A stretch of DNA of 64,000 nt from Mycobacterium colombiense CECT 3035 (GTDB lineage Bacteria > Actinomycetota > Actinomycetes > Mycobacteriales > Mycobacteriaceae). Under the pieces are notes generated by a model. That model searched no databases and was not told where the DNA came from. It saw only the letters and a program-made list of their open reading frames with translations. The position numbers were made by a program, and so were the translations under genes. Positions 43,747 to 52,603 of this stretch are shown here, in pieces. The DNA lies in NCBI RefSeq assembly GCF_002105755.1, contig NZ_CP020821.1, positions 4,402,001 through 4,466,000 on the forward strand, in the 5' to 3' direction. Numbering within the stretch: position 1 is the stretch's first letter; every line of letters begins with the position of its first letter.

Positions 43747-46700
43747 CTATTCGCCGCGCGGCCTCCGCGCGCGTTCGGGGAGCGCAACCACCGAAGCGGC
43801 AAGCACCGCAAGCGAAATCAGCGCCAGCAGCTGGACGGCGGCGGAATGGCCGGCGTAGCCGTCGGGCGAGCGCCAGGGGTGCCGCGACAGCACGGCGCCG
43901 GCCAGGATCAGGCCGCCGGCGCTGCCCACTACGCTCAGGCGCTCCCAGGCCTCGCGGCGCAGCGCGTACCGCAGCCCCAGCGCCGCCCCCAGCACCGCGA
44001 CACCGCCCAGGCCGGCGATCACGCCCGCCGCGGCTAGTGCCGGGACGGCCGCCCACGGGCCGGGCCGCCACGGCCGCGCGGGCTCGTCGCCGTCGTCCTT
44101 TCTCCGGCTGCGCCAGAGCGCGAGCATCGCCAGCAGCGGCAGCAGCGCCAGACCCACCGCCAGGCCGGCGCGGTAGAGCGAGTTGGAGGCGAACGTCAGG
44201 GTGATGGTGCCGGGGTCGCCCGCGGGCACCAGCCAGCCCTGCTGCCACCCGTTGACGACAATCGGCGTCAGGCGGGCGCCCGTGCTGGTGCGCGCCACCC
44301 AGCCCGGGTTGATGCTTTCCGGGACGACCAGCACCCTCGAATTCGGCGAGGCGGGTGCCTGCACTTCGCGACGATCCGGACCCCAGGCCCGCCAAGGCGA
44401 AACACGCAGCGGCCGTGCGACATCGGTGGCAGCCCGGGCGGTCAGCTCGGCTCCGTCCACGACGAACTGGGCGCCGGGGCTGATCAGCAGCTCCTGTTGG
44501 CCGGCCGGCAGCGCGATCGGCTCCCGCTCGCAGGGCACCGCGGCGACGGGCGCGTCGTCCAGGATCGCCCCGACGGTGGTGTGGATCGCGGTGTGCACGA
44601 ACCGGCCCGCGACCGCGACGACGGGCCCGCGGTCGCAGCCGACGCTGATCTCCCGGGTGCGGTTGCGGGCCGCGTCGGCGGGCGCGATCGGCTTGCCGTC
44701 GGCGCCCAGCGCCGCGACCTCGGCCAGGCCGGGCGGCTTGAGCTGATCGAAACCCAAAGCGTTGCGGTCGATGACGTCCTGCCAATTCAGCAGGCTGATC
44801 GTCACGGTGTCGGTCACCCGGGGCCTCAGCGGCACCGTCTGCGCGCCGTCGGGTTTCAGCGCGGCGGCCTGCGGGCCATCGCCCAGATTGACGGCCACCA
44901 TCGTCGGGTGGGTAGGCAACGCCGACCGGCTCGGCGTCAGCCGCACCCCGGTGACCTCGGTGGGGCGGGGCAGCGTGAGCGTCAGGGTCGGCGGGGTCTT
45001 GTGCTGCACCACCCGCTGCGGCGCCGTCCAGGCGGTGGCCGGGTCGCCGTCGGCGGCGGCATACGCCGAGCCCAACACATCGACGGTGTCCGAATCGCCG
45101 TGGGCGACGGTGGTATTCGGCTCGGTGATCAGGTCTGCCAGCTTGGGACCCTGGCGTGGGCGCACCCACACCGTCGGGGTCACCGACATCGGCGCCGGCA
45201 CGGTCAGCGTCCGGCTGAAATTGACCGGTTCCTCCGGGGCCAGGGCCATCGACGGCGCGCAGCGCACACCGTCGGGCGCGGCGGCGCAGCCCGGCCTGCC
45301 CAGTAGCTCCGAGCCCAGGTCCCACCCCGCGATCGGCGAGCCCGGCGGCGGCCCGGGCACCCGCACGGTGTGCCGCAGGTCGACCTGGTGCGCGAATCCG
45401 GAGGCGTCGTATTGGGTGATCGACAGGTCGGTGATGCCGAACTGCACCCCGGCGGAGCCGTCGTCGGTGCCCGCGGCGGTGATCCGCACCCACGGGGTCT
45501 CGCCGTACGGGAGCGCCGCGGCCAGCGGTTTGCCCGGCTCGTCGAATCGCAAAGTGGTGCTGCCGGTGGCGGTTTCGATCAGGATGCGGCGCACCTGGGC
45601 GCCGACGGCGGTGGCGCTGGGCGTCAACGTGATCGCCGCGTTGGTCACCGGGTGGTCGAAATCGATCCGCATCCACTGACCGACGGCGGCCTGCAGCGAG
45701 TTGGACACCCAGGCGGTCGCCGAGTCACCGTCGATCGCGGCGGCCGGCGAGGTCGCGGGTGCGACGTCGGGCATCGCGGTGGAATCCGATGACGAGCTCG
45801 ATACCGTGATCCGGCCGCCGGTCCACGCGCCGGTCACCGGGTCGGCGCCGGGGACGGGGTAGTCGGGCACCCGGTTGTAGGTGTGCCGCGCGTCGCCGGG
45901 GGCCCGGATCGCCGACGAATGTTGGTCCACCCGGCCGTAATCCGTCTCGCGGGCCACCGGGGTGTCGGTGATGGTCACCGCGGCGTCCGGCGGCAGCCCG
46001 GCGCCGCGCGCGTCGGCGGCCAGCAGCGCCGGCCCCAGCGGCGGCTGGCCCAGCAGCCGTCGCCGCTCGTCAAGACGCAGCAGCGCCTCGGGCCCGCCGT
46101 CGACCCGGGCCAGCCGGTCGGTGTCGACGAAATACGGTGTGCCGGGGTCACTCTCGTCGCCGACCCGATAGATCTCGACCGCCGGATACCGAGGCCGCAG
46201 GCCGCTGTCCGCGACGAAACCGGCGAGCGTGCCGGGCCCCACCGGCGCGCCGAACTGTGCGACCTTGTGCAGTCCGGGTGACCCGTCGATGGCGCGGTGC
46301 ACCAGGATCGGGCGCGCCGACCGCGACGTGTCGGGATCCAGGTCGTTGCGCAGCGCTACGTAGGAAATGCCTTGGCGGGCAAGGGTATCGGCCAAGCCCG
46401 CGGAGGGACGGCCGGCGGCGAACAAGCGCTGCACCGAATCGAGCGCCCGGATGGTCTGAGGCGGGGTCAGCGGGATGGAATCGCGCACCCCCCACGGGCT
46501 GGATCCCAGCACCTGCAGTGGCTCGTCGTGGCTGGTGCCCCACACCTGGGTGGCGAACGGCGCCCCCGGGACCACGAGCACCCGCCCGGGGGGAGGCGTC
46601 CCGGCCCTGGAAGCGTTGTGCTCGGTGAGCCAGTCGGCGGCCTCGTGCCAATACTGCGGGATCGCGGTGAAGGTGCCCGGTGGGGCCAGCCGACCGGTCC

Positions 46701-47946
46701 AGGCCAGCGACGTGCTGACCATCAGCGCCGTCACGACCACGATCGCGGTGGCGAGCCGTTTGTCACGCTCGGGGTGCGCGAAGGCACGCAGCCACACCGG
46801 CATCGGCGCGCTGCCCGGCAGCGGTATCCGGCCCAGCAGCTGCGCGAGGCCCAGCACCACGGGGATCCTGATCACCGATCCCAGCTTGTGCACGTTGCGC
46901 AGCGGGGCGCCGCCGGCGTCCAGGAACGCCTGCACCGCGTGCGCTACCGGCGACCCCAGCCCGCCGCTGTATCCGGCGGCCATCAGCACCACCCCGACCA
47001 ACAGCATCGTCACCAGCCGCCCGCGCGCGGGCGTGGCCCGGCCGGCCAGGCCCGCGAGTCCGGCCGCCGCGACCAGGCAGGTGCCCAGTACGGCCGCCGA
47101 CCCGGTCACCAGCGGAGCGCCCGCGGTGGCGGTCGGCGCCACGTACGGGGTCCAGCTCTCGGTGCCGCGCAACATCTCGACCAGTGAGGACCACTGCGTC
47201 GTCACGCCGGAGGATTCGATGAAGTCCAGGAAGGGAGGGCTGATCGCGCGCAGCATCACCAGCGCCATCACCCACCACAGCGTGGCCAGCACCAGCGCCA
47301 CCAGCCACCACCCGGTGTAGCGCCACCACAACCGGTTCGGCCGGTGGCACGCCCACCAGATCACCGCCGGCAGGCAACCGGCCGCGGTCGCGATGGCGTT
47401 CACCGCGCCCATCAGCGCGATCGCCAGGCCCGCCTGGCCGGCCAGCGCGCGCACCGAGCGGCCGCCGCCGGCCCGCAGGGCCAGGATGGTGGGCAGCAAC
47501 ACCCACGGCGCCAACATCATCGGCAGGGTTTCCGACGAGATCGAGCCGAGCGTGGTCAGCACTCGCGGCGACAGCGCGAACGCGGTCGCGGCGAGCAGCC
47601 GCGACGCCGGGCTGCCGATCCGCAGCGCCTCGGCGACCCGCAGCAAGCCCCAGAAACCGACGGTGAGCAGCAGCGCCCACCACAGCCGCTGGGTGATCCA
47701 GCCGGGCACGCCCAGCGCGTGGCCGACCAGAAAGAAGGTGCCGTGCGGAAACAGGTATCCGTAGGCCTGGTTCTGCGCCTGGCCGAACGGCAGCTCGCTG
47801 TTCCACAGATTGGTCGCCCGGGACAGGAAGCGCAGCGGGTTCGCGGTCAGGTCAAGCTTGGTGTCCGGGGAGATCCGTCCGGGGGATTGGGCGAACGTCA
47901 GGGCCAGCGCGATCGCACCGACCAACCACAACCACCGCCGCGACAC
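43747..47946 (-). CDS. aftD: Arabinofuranosyltransferase AftD
   Basis: A 1,399-aa GT-C membrane glycosyltransferase (M. tuberculosis AftD has 1,400). It adds alpha-1,3 branched arabinofuranose in arabinogalactan and lipoarabinomannan from decaprenyl-phospho-arabinose. The N-terminal third holds about a dozen hydrophobic segments, with PDTKLDLTANPLRFLSRATNLWN in the first loop. A large periplasmic beta-rich part with carbohydrate-binding-like modules follows, and the C-terminus returns to membrane helices ending in an Arg-rich tail. Start GTG 47946. The DUF2613 gene lies 52 bp upstream in the same direction. AftD is essential in M. tuberculosis. Confidence 0.95.
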   Translation of the reverse strand: MSRRWLWLVGAIALALTFAQSPGRISPDTKLDLTANPLRFLSRATNLWNSELPFGQAQNQAYGYLFPHGTFFLVGHALGVPGWITQRLWWALLLTVGFWGLLRVAEALRIGSPASRLLAATAFALSPRVLTTLGSISSETLPMMLAPWVLLPTILALRAGGGRSVRALAGQAGLAIALMGAVNAIATAAGCLPAVIWWACHRPNRLWWRYTGWWLVALVLATLWWVMALVMLRAISPPFLDFIESSGVTTQWSSLVEMLRGTESWTPYVAPTATAGAPLVTGSAAVLGTCLVAAAGLAGLAGRATPARGRLVTMLLVGVVLMAAGYSGGLGSPVAHAVQAFLDAGGAPLRNVHKLGSVIRIPVVLGLAQLLGRIPLPGSAPMPVWLRAFAHPERDKRLATAIVVVTALMVSTSLAWTGRLAPPGTFTAIPQYWHEAADWLTEHNASRAGTPPPGRVLVVPGAPFATQVWGTSHDEPLQVLGSSPWGVRDSIPLTPPQTIRALDSVQRLFAAGRPSAGLADTLARQGISYVALRNDLDPDTSRSARPILVHRAIDGSPGLHKVAQFGAPVGPGTLAGFVADSGLRPRYPAVEIYRVGDESDPGTPYFVDTDRLARVDGGPEALLRLDERRRLLGQPPLGPALLAADARGAGLPPDAAVTITDTPVARETDYGRVDQHSSAIRAPGDARHTYNRVPDYPVPGADPVTGAWTGGRITVSSSSSDSTAMPDVAPATSPAAAIDGDSATAWVSNSLQAAVGQWMRIDFDHPVTNAAITLTPSATAVGAQVRRILIETATGSTTLRFDEPGKPLAAALPYGETPWVRITAAGTDDGSAGVQFGITDLSITQYDASGFAHQVDLRHTVRVPGPPPGSPIAGWDLGSELLGRPGCAAAPDGVRCAPSMALAPEEPVNFSRTLTVPAPMSVTPTVWVRPRQGPKLADLITEPNTTVAHGDSDTVDVLGSAYAAADGDPATAWTAPQRVVQHKTPPTLTLTLPRPTEVTGVRLTPSRSALPTHPTMVAVNLGDGPQAAALKPDGAQTVPLRPRVTDTVTISLLNWQDVIDRNALGFDQLKPPGLAEVAALGADGKPIAPADAARNRTREISVGCDRGPVVAVAGRFVHTAIHTTVGAILDDAPVAAVPCEREPIALPAGQQELLISPGAQFVVDGAELTARAATDVARPLRVSPWRAWGPDRREVQAPASPNSRVLVVPESINPGWVARTSTGARLTPIVVNGWQQGWLVPAGDPGTITLTFASNSLYRAGLAVGLALLPLLAMLALWRSRRKDDGDEPARPWRPGPWAAVPALAAAGVIAGLGGVAVLGAALGLRYALRREAWERLSVVGSAGGLILAGAVLSRHPWRSPDGYAGHSAAVQLLALISLAVLAASVVALPERARRPRGE

Positions 47947-47998
47947 CGGCCCAGCCGTCGAGCATGAGACCGGCGCTCCGGCCCCTGTCCGCGACTGG

Positions 47999-48172
47999 CT
48001 AGCTACGGTTGCCGTACTCGACCCGGTTGAGCACTGACGACTGCGGATCGCCCCCGGGGAGTGGCGGCTTCGTGTCTTGCTGGACCATCAGGGTGATCCC
48101 GAAGATCGCGGCCGCGCCGAGCAACAGGCCAACCACAACGCTCGCTGCGGCGGGCGCAACGATCCGGTTCAT
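47999..48172 (-). CDS. DUF2613 small membrane protein (Rv0236A type)
   Basis: A 57-aa protein: one membrane helix (ASVVVGLLLGAAAIFGITLM) near the N-terminus, then a Pro/Gln-rich extracytoplasmic tail ending in NRVEYGNRS. Length and sequence match M. tuberculosis Rv0236A. ATG 48172 with AGGAGCC before it. It lies just upstream of aftD in the same orientation and is probably co-transcribed; a role as a small AftD partner is possible but only inferred. A diverged paralogue lies 86 bp further upstream. Confidence 0.88.
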   Translation of the reverse strand: MNRIVAPAAASVVVGLLLGAAAIFGITLMVQQDTKPPLPGGDPQSSVLNRVEYGNRS

Positions 48173-48258
48173 CGAAGGCTCCTGAGTGTCGGCTTGCGGT
48201 CCTGCTTTCGACCTAGCGCCAACCTAGCAGAAGGGCGCCCGGCCAACGGGGGCGCTGC

Positions 48259-48462
48259 TCACCAGTGCAGACAGTGCCCATGGAAACAGCGGTCGCCGTA
48301 TTCCACCTGATAGGGACCGGCCGGAAGCGCAGGGCGCTGCAGGCTCGGCACCTGCACCAGGCTGTGGTCGGCCACGGCGAGCGTGATCCCGACGGTCGTC
48401 GCCACCCCGGCGGACAACCCGACCGCGACGCTGACCGCGGCGGCCAACGCGAAACCGTTAAT
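48259..48462 (-). CDS. Second DUF2613-like small membrane protein, probable AUU start
   Basis: A paralogue of the 57-aa gene downstream: a membrane helix (AVSVAVGLSAGVATTVGITLA), then a tail with QVEYGDRCFHGHC that matches the RVEYGNR ending of its neighbour and adds two Cys. The start is odd. Aligning the two gene starts gives the same spacing from GGAGCC to ATG-AAC in one and to ATT-AAC in this one, so the start here appears to be ATT at 48462 (67 aa). A TTG at 48486 would add eight residues that include the Shine-Dalgarno sequence itself. It may be a weakly translated or decaying copy. Confidence 0.65.
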   Translation of the reverse strand: MNGFALAAAVSVAVGLSAGVATTVGITLAVADHSLVQVPSLQRPALPAGPYQVEYGDRCFHGHCLHW

Positions 48463-48582
48463 CGCTGGCTCCTCCCTGCCAGTCAATGGGCGCCCCGACC
48501 AGCCCCAGGCCCCTGATCAGCAACGTACCGTTGATGCCCCCTGGAGCCCGGCGCGAAACGCCCGCCGTGAAAGCATGGCCCG

Positions 48583-49740
48583 ATGGCATTTTCGCGCACC
48601 TTGGCCGTGCTCGCAGCCGCGTCGGCGCTGGTGGCCGGCTGCGGCCACCACGACGCGCACCCACCCAGCAGGTCCACGTCGACGTCGAGCAAGCCGGCGG
48701 CCGCTCCGGCGCCGCCGGTGTGTGCCGACCCGTCGGCGGTTCCGGCGACCCTGGGCATCCGCGACAAGCTCGCGCAACTGCTGATGGTGGGCGTGAAGAA
48801 CGCCGACGACGCCCGGGCCGTCGTCAACGGCTACCACGTGGGCGGCATCTTCATCGGCAGCTGGACGGACCTGTCGATCTTCAAGGGGCCGCTCGCCGAC
48901 ATCGCCGCCAAGGCGGGCCCGCTGCCGCTGGCGGTCAGCGTCGACGAAGAGGGCGGCCGCGTCTCGCGGCTGAAGTCGTTGATCGGGACCTCGCCGTCGC
49001 CGCGCGAGCTGGCGCAGACGCAGACCGTCCAACAGGTGCACGACCTGGCCGCCGACCGCGGCAAGAAGATGCACGACCTCGGCATCACCGTCGACTTCGC
49101 GCCCGTCGTCGACGTCAGCGACGAGCCCGACGACGCCGTGATCGGCAACCGTTCCTTCAGCGCGGATCCGGCCACGGTCACCGATTACGCCGGCGCCTAC
49201 GCGCAGGGGCTGCGCGACGCCGGGCTGCTGCCGGTGCTCAAGCACTTCCCCGGCCACGGGCACGGCTCGGGCGATTCGCACACCGGGGGCGTCGTCACGC
49301 CGCCGCTGGACGCTCTGCAGAACAACGACCTGGTGCCCTACCGGACCCTGGTGACCACGCCGCCGGTCGGGGTCATGGTGGGCCACTTGCAGGTTCCCGG
49401 CCTCACCGGCGACGACCCGGCCAGCCTGAGCCCCGAGGCGGTGCAGCTGCTGCGCAACGGCGTCGGCTACAAGGGCCCGCCGTTCACCGGGCCCGTCTTC
49501 AGCGACGACCTGTCCAGCATGGCGGCCATCTCCGACCGGTACGGGGTGGCGGAGGCCGTGCTGCGCAGCCTGCGGGCGGGCGTCGACGTCGCGCTGTGGG
49601 TCACCACCGACGAGGTGCCTGCGGTCTTGGACCGGTTGCAGCAGGCGGTGGCGTCCGGCGACCTGCCGGCCAAGCAGGTCGACGATTCGCTGGTGCGGGT
49701 GGCGACCATGAAGGGTCCCAGCCCCAGCTGCGGTCACTGA
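48583..49740 (+). CDS. lpqI: Lipoprotein LpqI, family 3 beta-N-acetylglucosaminidase
   Basis: A 385-aa lipoprotein. The signal peptide ends in the lipobox LVAGC with the lipidated Cys20, and a Ser/Thr/Pro-rich linker follows to about residue 45. The GH3 NagZ-type domain has SVDEEGGRVSRLKS and the motif KHFPGHGHGSGDSHTG, whose His/Asp pair is the acid/base dyad of NagZ enzymes. It removes N-acetylglucosamine from muropeptides in peptidoglycan turnover. ATG 48583. The M. tuberculosis orthologue is Rv0237. It is divergent from the second DUF2613 gene and 63 bp upstream of a TetR gene. Confidence 0.94.
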   Translation: MAFSRTLAVLAAASALVAGCGHHDAHPPSRSTSTSSKPAAAPAPPVCADPSAVPATLGIRDKLAQLLMVGVKNADDARAVVNGYHVGGIFIGSWTDLSIFKGPLADIAAKAGPLPLAVSVDEEGGRVSRLKSLIGTSPSPRELAQTQTVQQVHDLAADRGKKMHDLGITVDFAPVVDVSDEPDDAVIGNRSFSADPATVTDYAGAYAQGLRDAGLLPVLKHFPGHGHGSGDSHTGGVVTPPLDALQNNDLVPYRTLVTTPPVGVMVGHLQVPGLTGDDPASLSPEAVQLLRNGVGYKGPPFTGPVFSDDLSSMAAISDRYGVAEAVLRSLRAGVDVALWVTTDEVPAVLDRLQQAVASGDLPAKQVDDSLVRVATMKGPSPSCGH

Positions 49741-49765
49741 TGGGCGTGACATCCCACCGCATTGC

Positions 49766-49779
49766 TTACTCTTGAGTCA
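49766..49779. promoter_or_regulatory. Candidate TetR (Rv0238-type) operator, TTACT-N4-AGTCA
   Basis: TTACTCTTGAGTCA, 24 bp before the TetR start. It matches the more perfect sites TTACTGCAGAGTAA at 54036-54049 and TTACTGGTGGGTAA (minus strand) at 57673-57686 at 9 of 10 arm positions. Autoregulation is inferred. Confidence 0.5.
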
Positions 49780-49803
49780 GATATACGGGCTGAGAGGCAA
49801 GCG

Positions 49804-50454
49804 ATGGCGGGTGGTACCAAGCGGCTGCCGCGTGCCGTTCGCGAGCAGCAGATGCTCGACGCCGCCGTGCAGATGTTCTCCGTCAACGGCTACCACGAGA
49901 CCTCGATGGACGCGATCGCCGCCGAGGCGCAGATCTCCAAGCCGATGCTGTACCTGTACTACGGCTCCAAGGAGGACCTGTTCGGCGCCTGCCTGAACCG
50001 CGAGATGGGCCGGTTCATCGACGTGGTGCGCGCCGACGTGGATTTCCAGCAGAGCCCCAAAGACATGCTGCGCAACACCATTGCGTCGTTCATGCGTTAC
50101 ATCGACGCCAACCGGGCGTCATGGATCGTGATGTACACCCAGGCCACCAGCTCGCAGGCGTTCGCCCACATGGTCCGCGAGGGACGCGAGCAGATCATCG
50201 ACCTGGTGGCAGGGCTGATGCGGGCGGGCAGCCGCAACCCGCGCTCCGAGCGCGAGCACGAGATGATGGCCGTGGCCCTGGTGGGCGCCGGCGAGGCGGT
50301 CGCCAACCGGCTCAGTACCGGCGACGTCGACGTCGACGAGGCTGCCCAGCTGATGATCGACCTGTTCTGGTACGGCCTCAAGGGCTCACCGGCCGAGCGG
50401 GAGGCCGCCGCGGCCCACCCCGACGCGGGCGGCTCGGACGCCGCCGCCGACTAG
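49804..50454 (+). CDS. TetR family transcriptional regulator (Rv0238 type)
   Basis: A 216-aa regulator. Helix-turn-helix: QQMLDAAVQMFSVNGYHETS then IAAEAQISKPMLYLYYGSKEDLF. The C-terminal domain reads FMRYIDANRASWIVMYTQATSS and VALVGAGEAVANRL, typical of actinobacterial TetR proteins that bind acyl-CoA or lipophilic ligands. ATG 49804. Orthologue of M. tuberculosis Rv0238 by position. Similar palindromes occur before this gene, between fabG4 and fadA2, and before fadE5, so it may repress that fatty acid operon set (inference). Confidence 0.9.
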   Translation: MAGGTKRLPRAVREQQMLDAAVQMFSVNGYHETSMDAIAAEAQISKPMLYLYYGSKEDLFGACLNREMGRFIDVVRADVDFQQSPKDMLRNTIASFMRYIDANRASWIVMYTQATSSQAFAHMVREGREQIIDLVAGLMRAGSRNPRSEREHEMMAVALVGAGEAVANRLSTGDVDVDEAAQLMIDLFWYGLKGSPAEREAAAAHPDAGGSDAAAD

Positions 50455-50470
50455 GCCTACATTCGTTCAG

Positions 50471-51732
50471 GTGGCCCGCAGGAGCGCCCCGGCTCGGACC
50501 GCGGCACCCTCGACTTCTTCTGCGCGGTAATCGTCGTCGGGTTGCTCGCCGGAGTTGCCGGCTTGGCGACGACCTATGTGCTGCGCCTCGTCCAGCACGC
50601 CACCTACAACTACAGCTTCGGCGCGCAGCTGGCCGGGGTGGCCGCCAGCAGCCAGATACGGCGCGTGGTGGGCCCGATGATCGGCGCCGCCGTGGCGGGC
50701 CTGGGGTGGTGGCTGTTGCGGCGCCGGGCGGCGGTACCTCCACTGGCGCAGACCATCGCCGCCCGCGAACCGGTGCCGCGGCTTTCCTGGAGCATCGACG
50801 CGCTGCTGCAGGTGCTGCTCGTCGGATCGGGGGCATCGCTGGGCCGGGAAGGTGCGCCACGCCAATTCGCCGCGGCGCTCAGCGATTTGGGCACCGGATG
50901 GCTCAAGCGGCTCTCACCGCGCGATCGTGAGGTCCTGCTCGCCTGCGCGGCGGGCGCCGGGCTGGGCGCGGTGTACGCGGTGCCGCTGGCCGGCGCGTTG
51001 TTCTCGATCAGGATCCTGCTCACCACCTGGCAGCCGCGCGCGGTGGGCGCGGCGTTCCTGTCCTCCGGCCTGGCGGTCGCCGTCGGCTCGGCGATCACCC
51101 GCGATCAGCCCAACCTGCAGTGGCCGGTCGAGGAGTCGACGTACCTGCTGACCGCGCACGGATTGCTGCTGGCGCCGGTGGCTCTCGCGGTGGGGCTGGC
51201 CTTCAACTGGTTGATGACCGTGGCACGCCCGCCCCGCCAGATGCGGACTCCGCTGCTGATCCCCGCGCTCGCCGGAGCGGGATTGGTGATGGGGATCTGT
51301 TCGCACTGGTGGCCCGAGCTGCCCGGAAACGGCCGCAGCATCCTGACGGTCAGCCTGGCCAGCGGCATGACCCTGCTGTCGGCGCTGGCGATCCTGGCGC
51401 TGAAACCCCTACTGACCGCACTGTTTCTGCGCGCCGGCGGGGCCGGGGGATTGCTGACGCCCTCGCTGGCCACCGGCGCCGCCGCCGGGGCGGCGCTGGT
51501 CTTGACGATCAACTGGGCGACCGGCGCGCACCTGCACGTGCCCGCGGTGTCGCTGGCCGGCGCGGCCGGCGTGCTCGCGGTGACGCAGGGCTCACCGATC
51601 TGGGCGGCGATCTTCGTGTGGGAACTCGCCCGGCCGCCGCTGTGGCTGTTCCTGCTTTTCCTGCTGACCGCGACCAGTGCGTACGGCCTGAAACTGCTTG
51701 CGCAGGGCCGCAGTTCGACGCAGGCGGGCTAG
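50471..51732 (+). CDS. CLC-family chloride channel/antiporter, N-terminal frame broken
   Basis: A polytopic protein of about 420 aa. The CLC filter segment GSGASLGREGAPRQ with its gating Glu is intact, as are PLAGALFSIRILL, GGAGGLLTPSLATGA and QGSPIWAAIFVWE. The homologous frame is open without a good start: the first usable codon is TTG 50542, inside the first helix. One extra C in the run 50487-50490 joins it to GTG 50471, reading MARRSAPGSDRGTLDFFCAV. I therefore place the start at 50471 and regard the break as a one-base deletion or consensus error. It lies 16 bp after the TetR gene. In M. tuberculosis this slot has VapBC24. Confidence 0.78.
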
Positions 51733-51751
51733 TGGCGGGCCGCCGGGGGCG

Positions 51752-52594
51752 CTAGAGCGCCCGGACCGTGCCGGTCAGGTGCGGGTAGCCCTTGGCGATG
51801 TTGCGCAGCGAGATGTCCCAGCCGCCGTCGTGCTCGTCGATGTAGAGCCCCGTCGTCGCGGGCAGCACCACCGGCTTGCCGAAGCGTACCGAATACCGGA
51901 CCGCATCGGGAATCTGCGCCTCGATGTTGGCCAATACGGCTGCCGCGCTGAACATTCCGTGCGCGATCACCGTCGGGAACCCGAACAGCTTGGCCGCGAC
52001 GGAGTTGGTGTGGATTGGGTTGTGGTCGCCCCCGACGTCGGCGTAGCGCCGGATCAGCCCCGGGCTGATGCGCAGCACGGTGGACGGCGGCGGCAGCTTG
52101 GGCTGCTTCTGCGGGGGCGGCTTGGGCTCGTCGGACAGGCTGGTCCGCTGCTGATGCAGGAAGGTCGTCACCTGATGCCAGGCGGTGTCGTTGCCCACGC
52201 TGACGTCGGTCACCAGATCGACCAGCAGCCCCTTGCGGTGCTCGCGCAGGTTCTCGGCGTGCACGCGCACGCCGACGGTGTCGGTGACCGCGATCGGGCG
52301 GTACTGCGTGATGTGGTTTTCGGTGTGCACCGATCCCATTGCGGCGAAAGGGAAGTCGAAACCGGTCACCAGCGACATCAACGCCGGAAAGGTCAGCGCG
52401 AACGGGTACGTCAGCGGCACGTGATTGCCGTAGCGCAGGCCGGTGACCCCCGCGTACTCGGCCACGTTCGCCCGGTCGATCGGCAGTTCCTCGATGGTCA
52501 CCGAGCGGGTGGGCAGGTCGCTCCCGCGGGACACCACGGGCAGGGCCCCGGCCGCCGCGCGCAGCATGTTCTTCAGGCCGCTTGGCTGATTCAT
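51752..52594 (-). CDS. htdX: (R)-3-hydroxyacyl dehydratase HtdX
   Basis: A 280-aa double-hotdog hydratase. The hydratase-2 motif is YADVGGDHNPIHTNSVAA, with catalytic D190 and H195, and FPTVIAHGM follows. The N-terminal hotdog half (VPLTYPFALTFPALMSLV) lacks the catalytic pair, as expected. It reversibly dehydrates (R)-3-hydroxyacyl-CoA or -ACP and works with FabG4. ATG 52594 with GGAGAACG upstream, 9 bp after the fabG4 stop. The M. tuberculosis orthologue is Rv0241c (280 aa). Confidence 0.95.
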   Translation of the reverse strand: MNQPSGLKNMLRAAAGALPVVSRGSDLPTRSVTIEELPIDRANVAEYAGVTGLRYGNHVPLTYPFALTFPALMSLVTGFDFPFAAMGSVHTENHITQYRPIAVTDTVGVRVHAENLREHRKGLLVDLVTDVSVGNDTAWHQVTTFLHQQRTSLSDEPKPPPQKQPKLPPPSTVLRISPGLIRRYADVGGDHNPIHTNSVAAKLFGFPTVIAHGMFSAAAVLANIEAQIPDAVRYSVRFGKPVVLPATTGLYIDEHDGGWDISLRNIAKGYPHLTGTVRAL

Positions 52595-52603
52595 GACGTT
52601 CTC

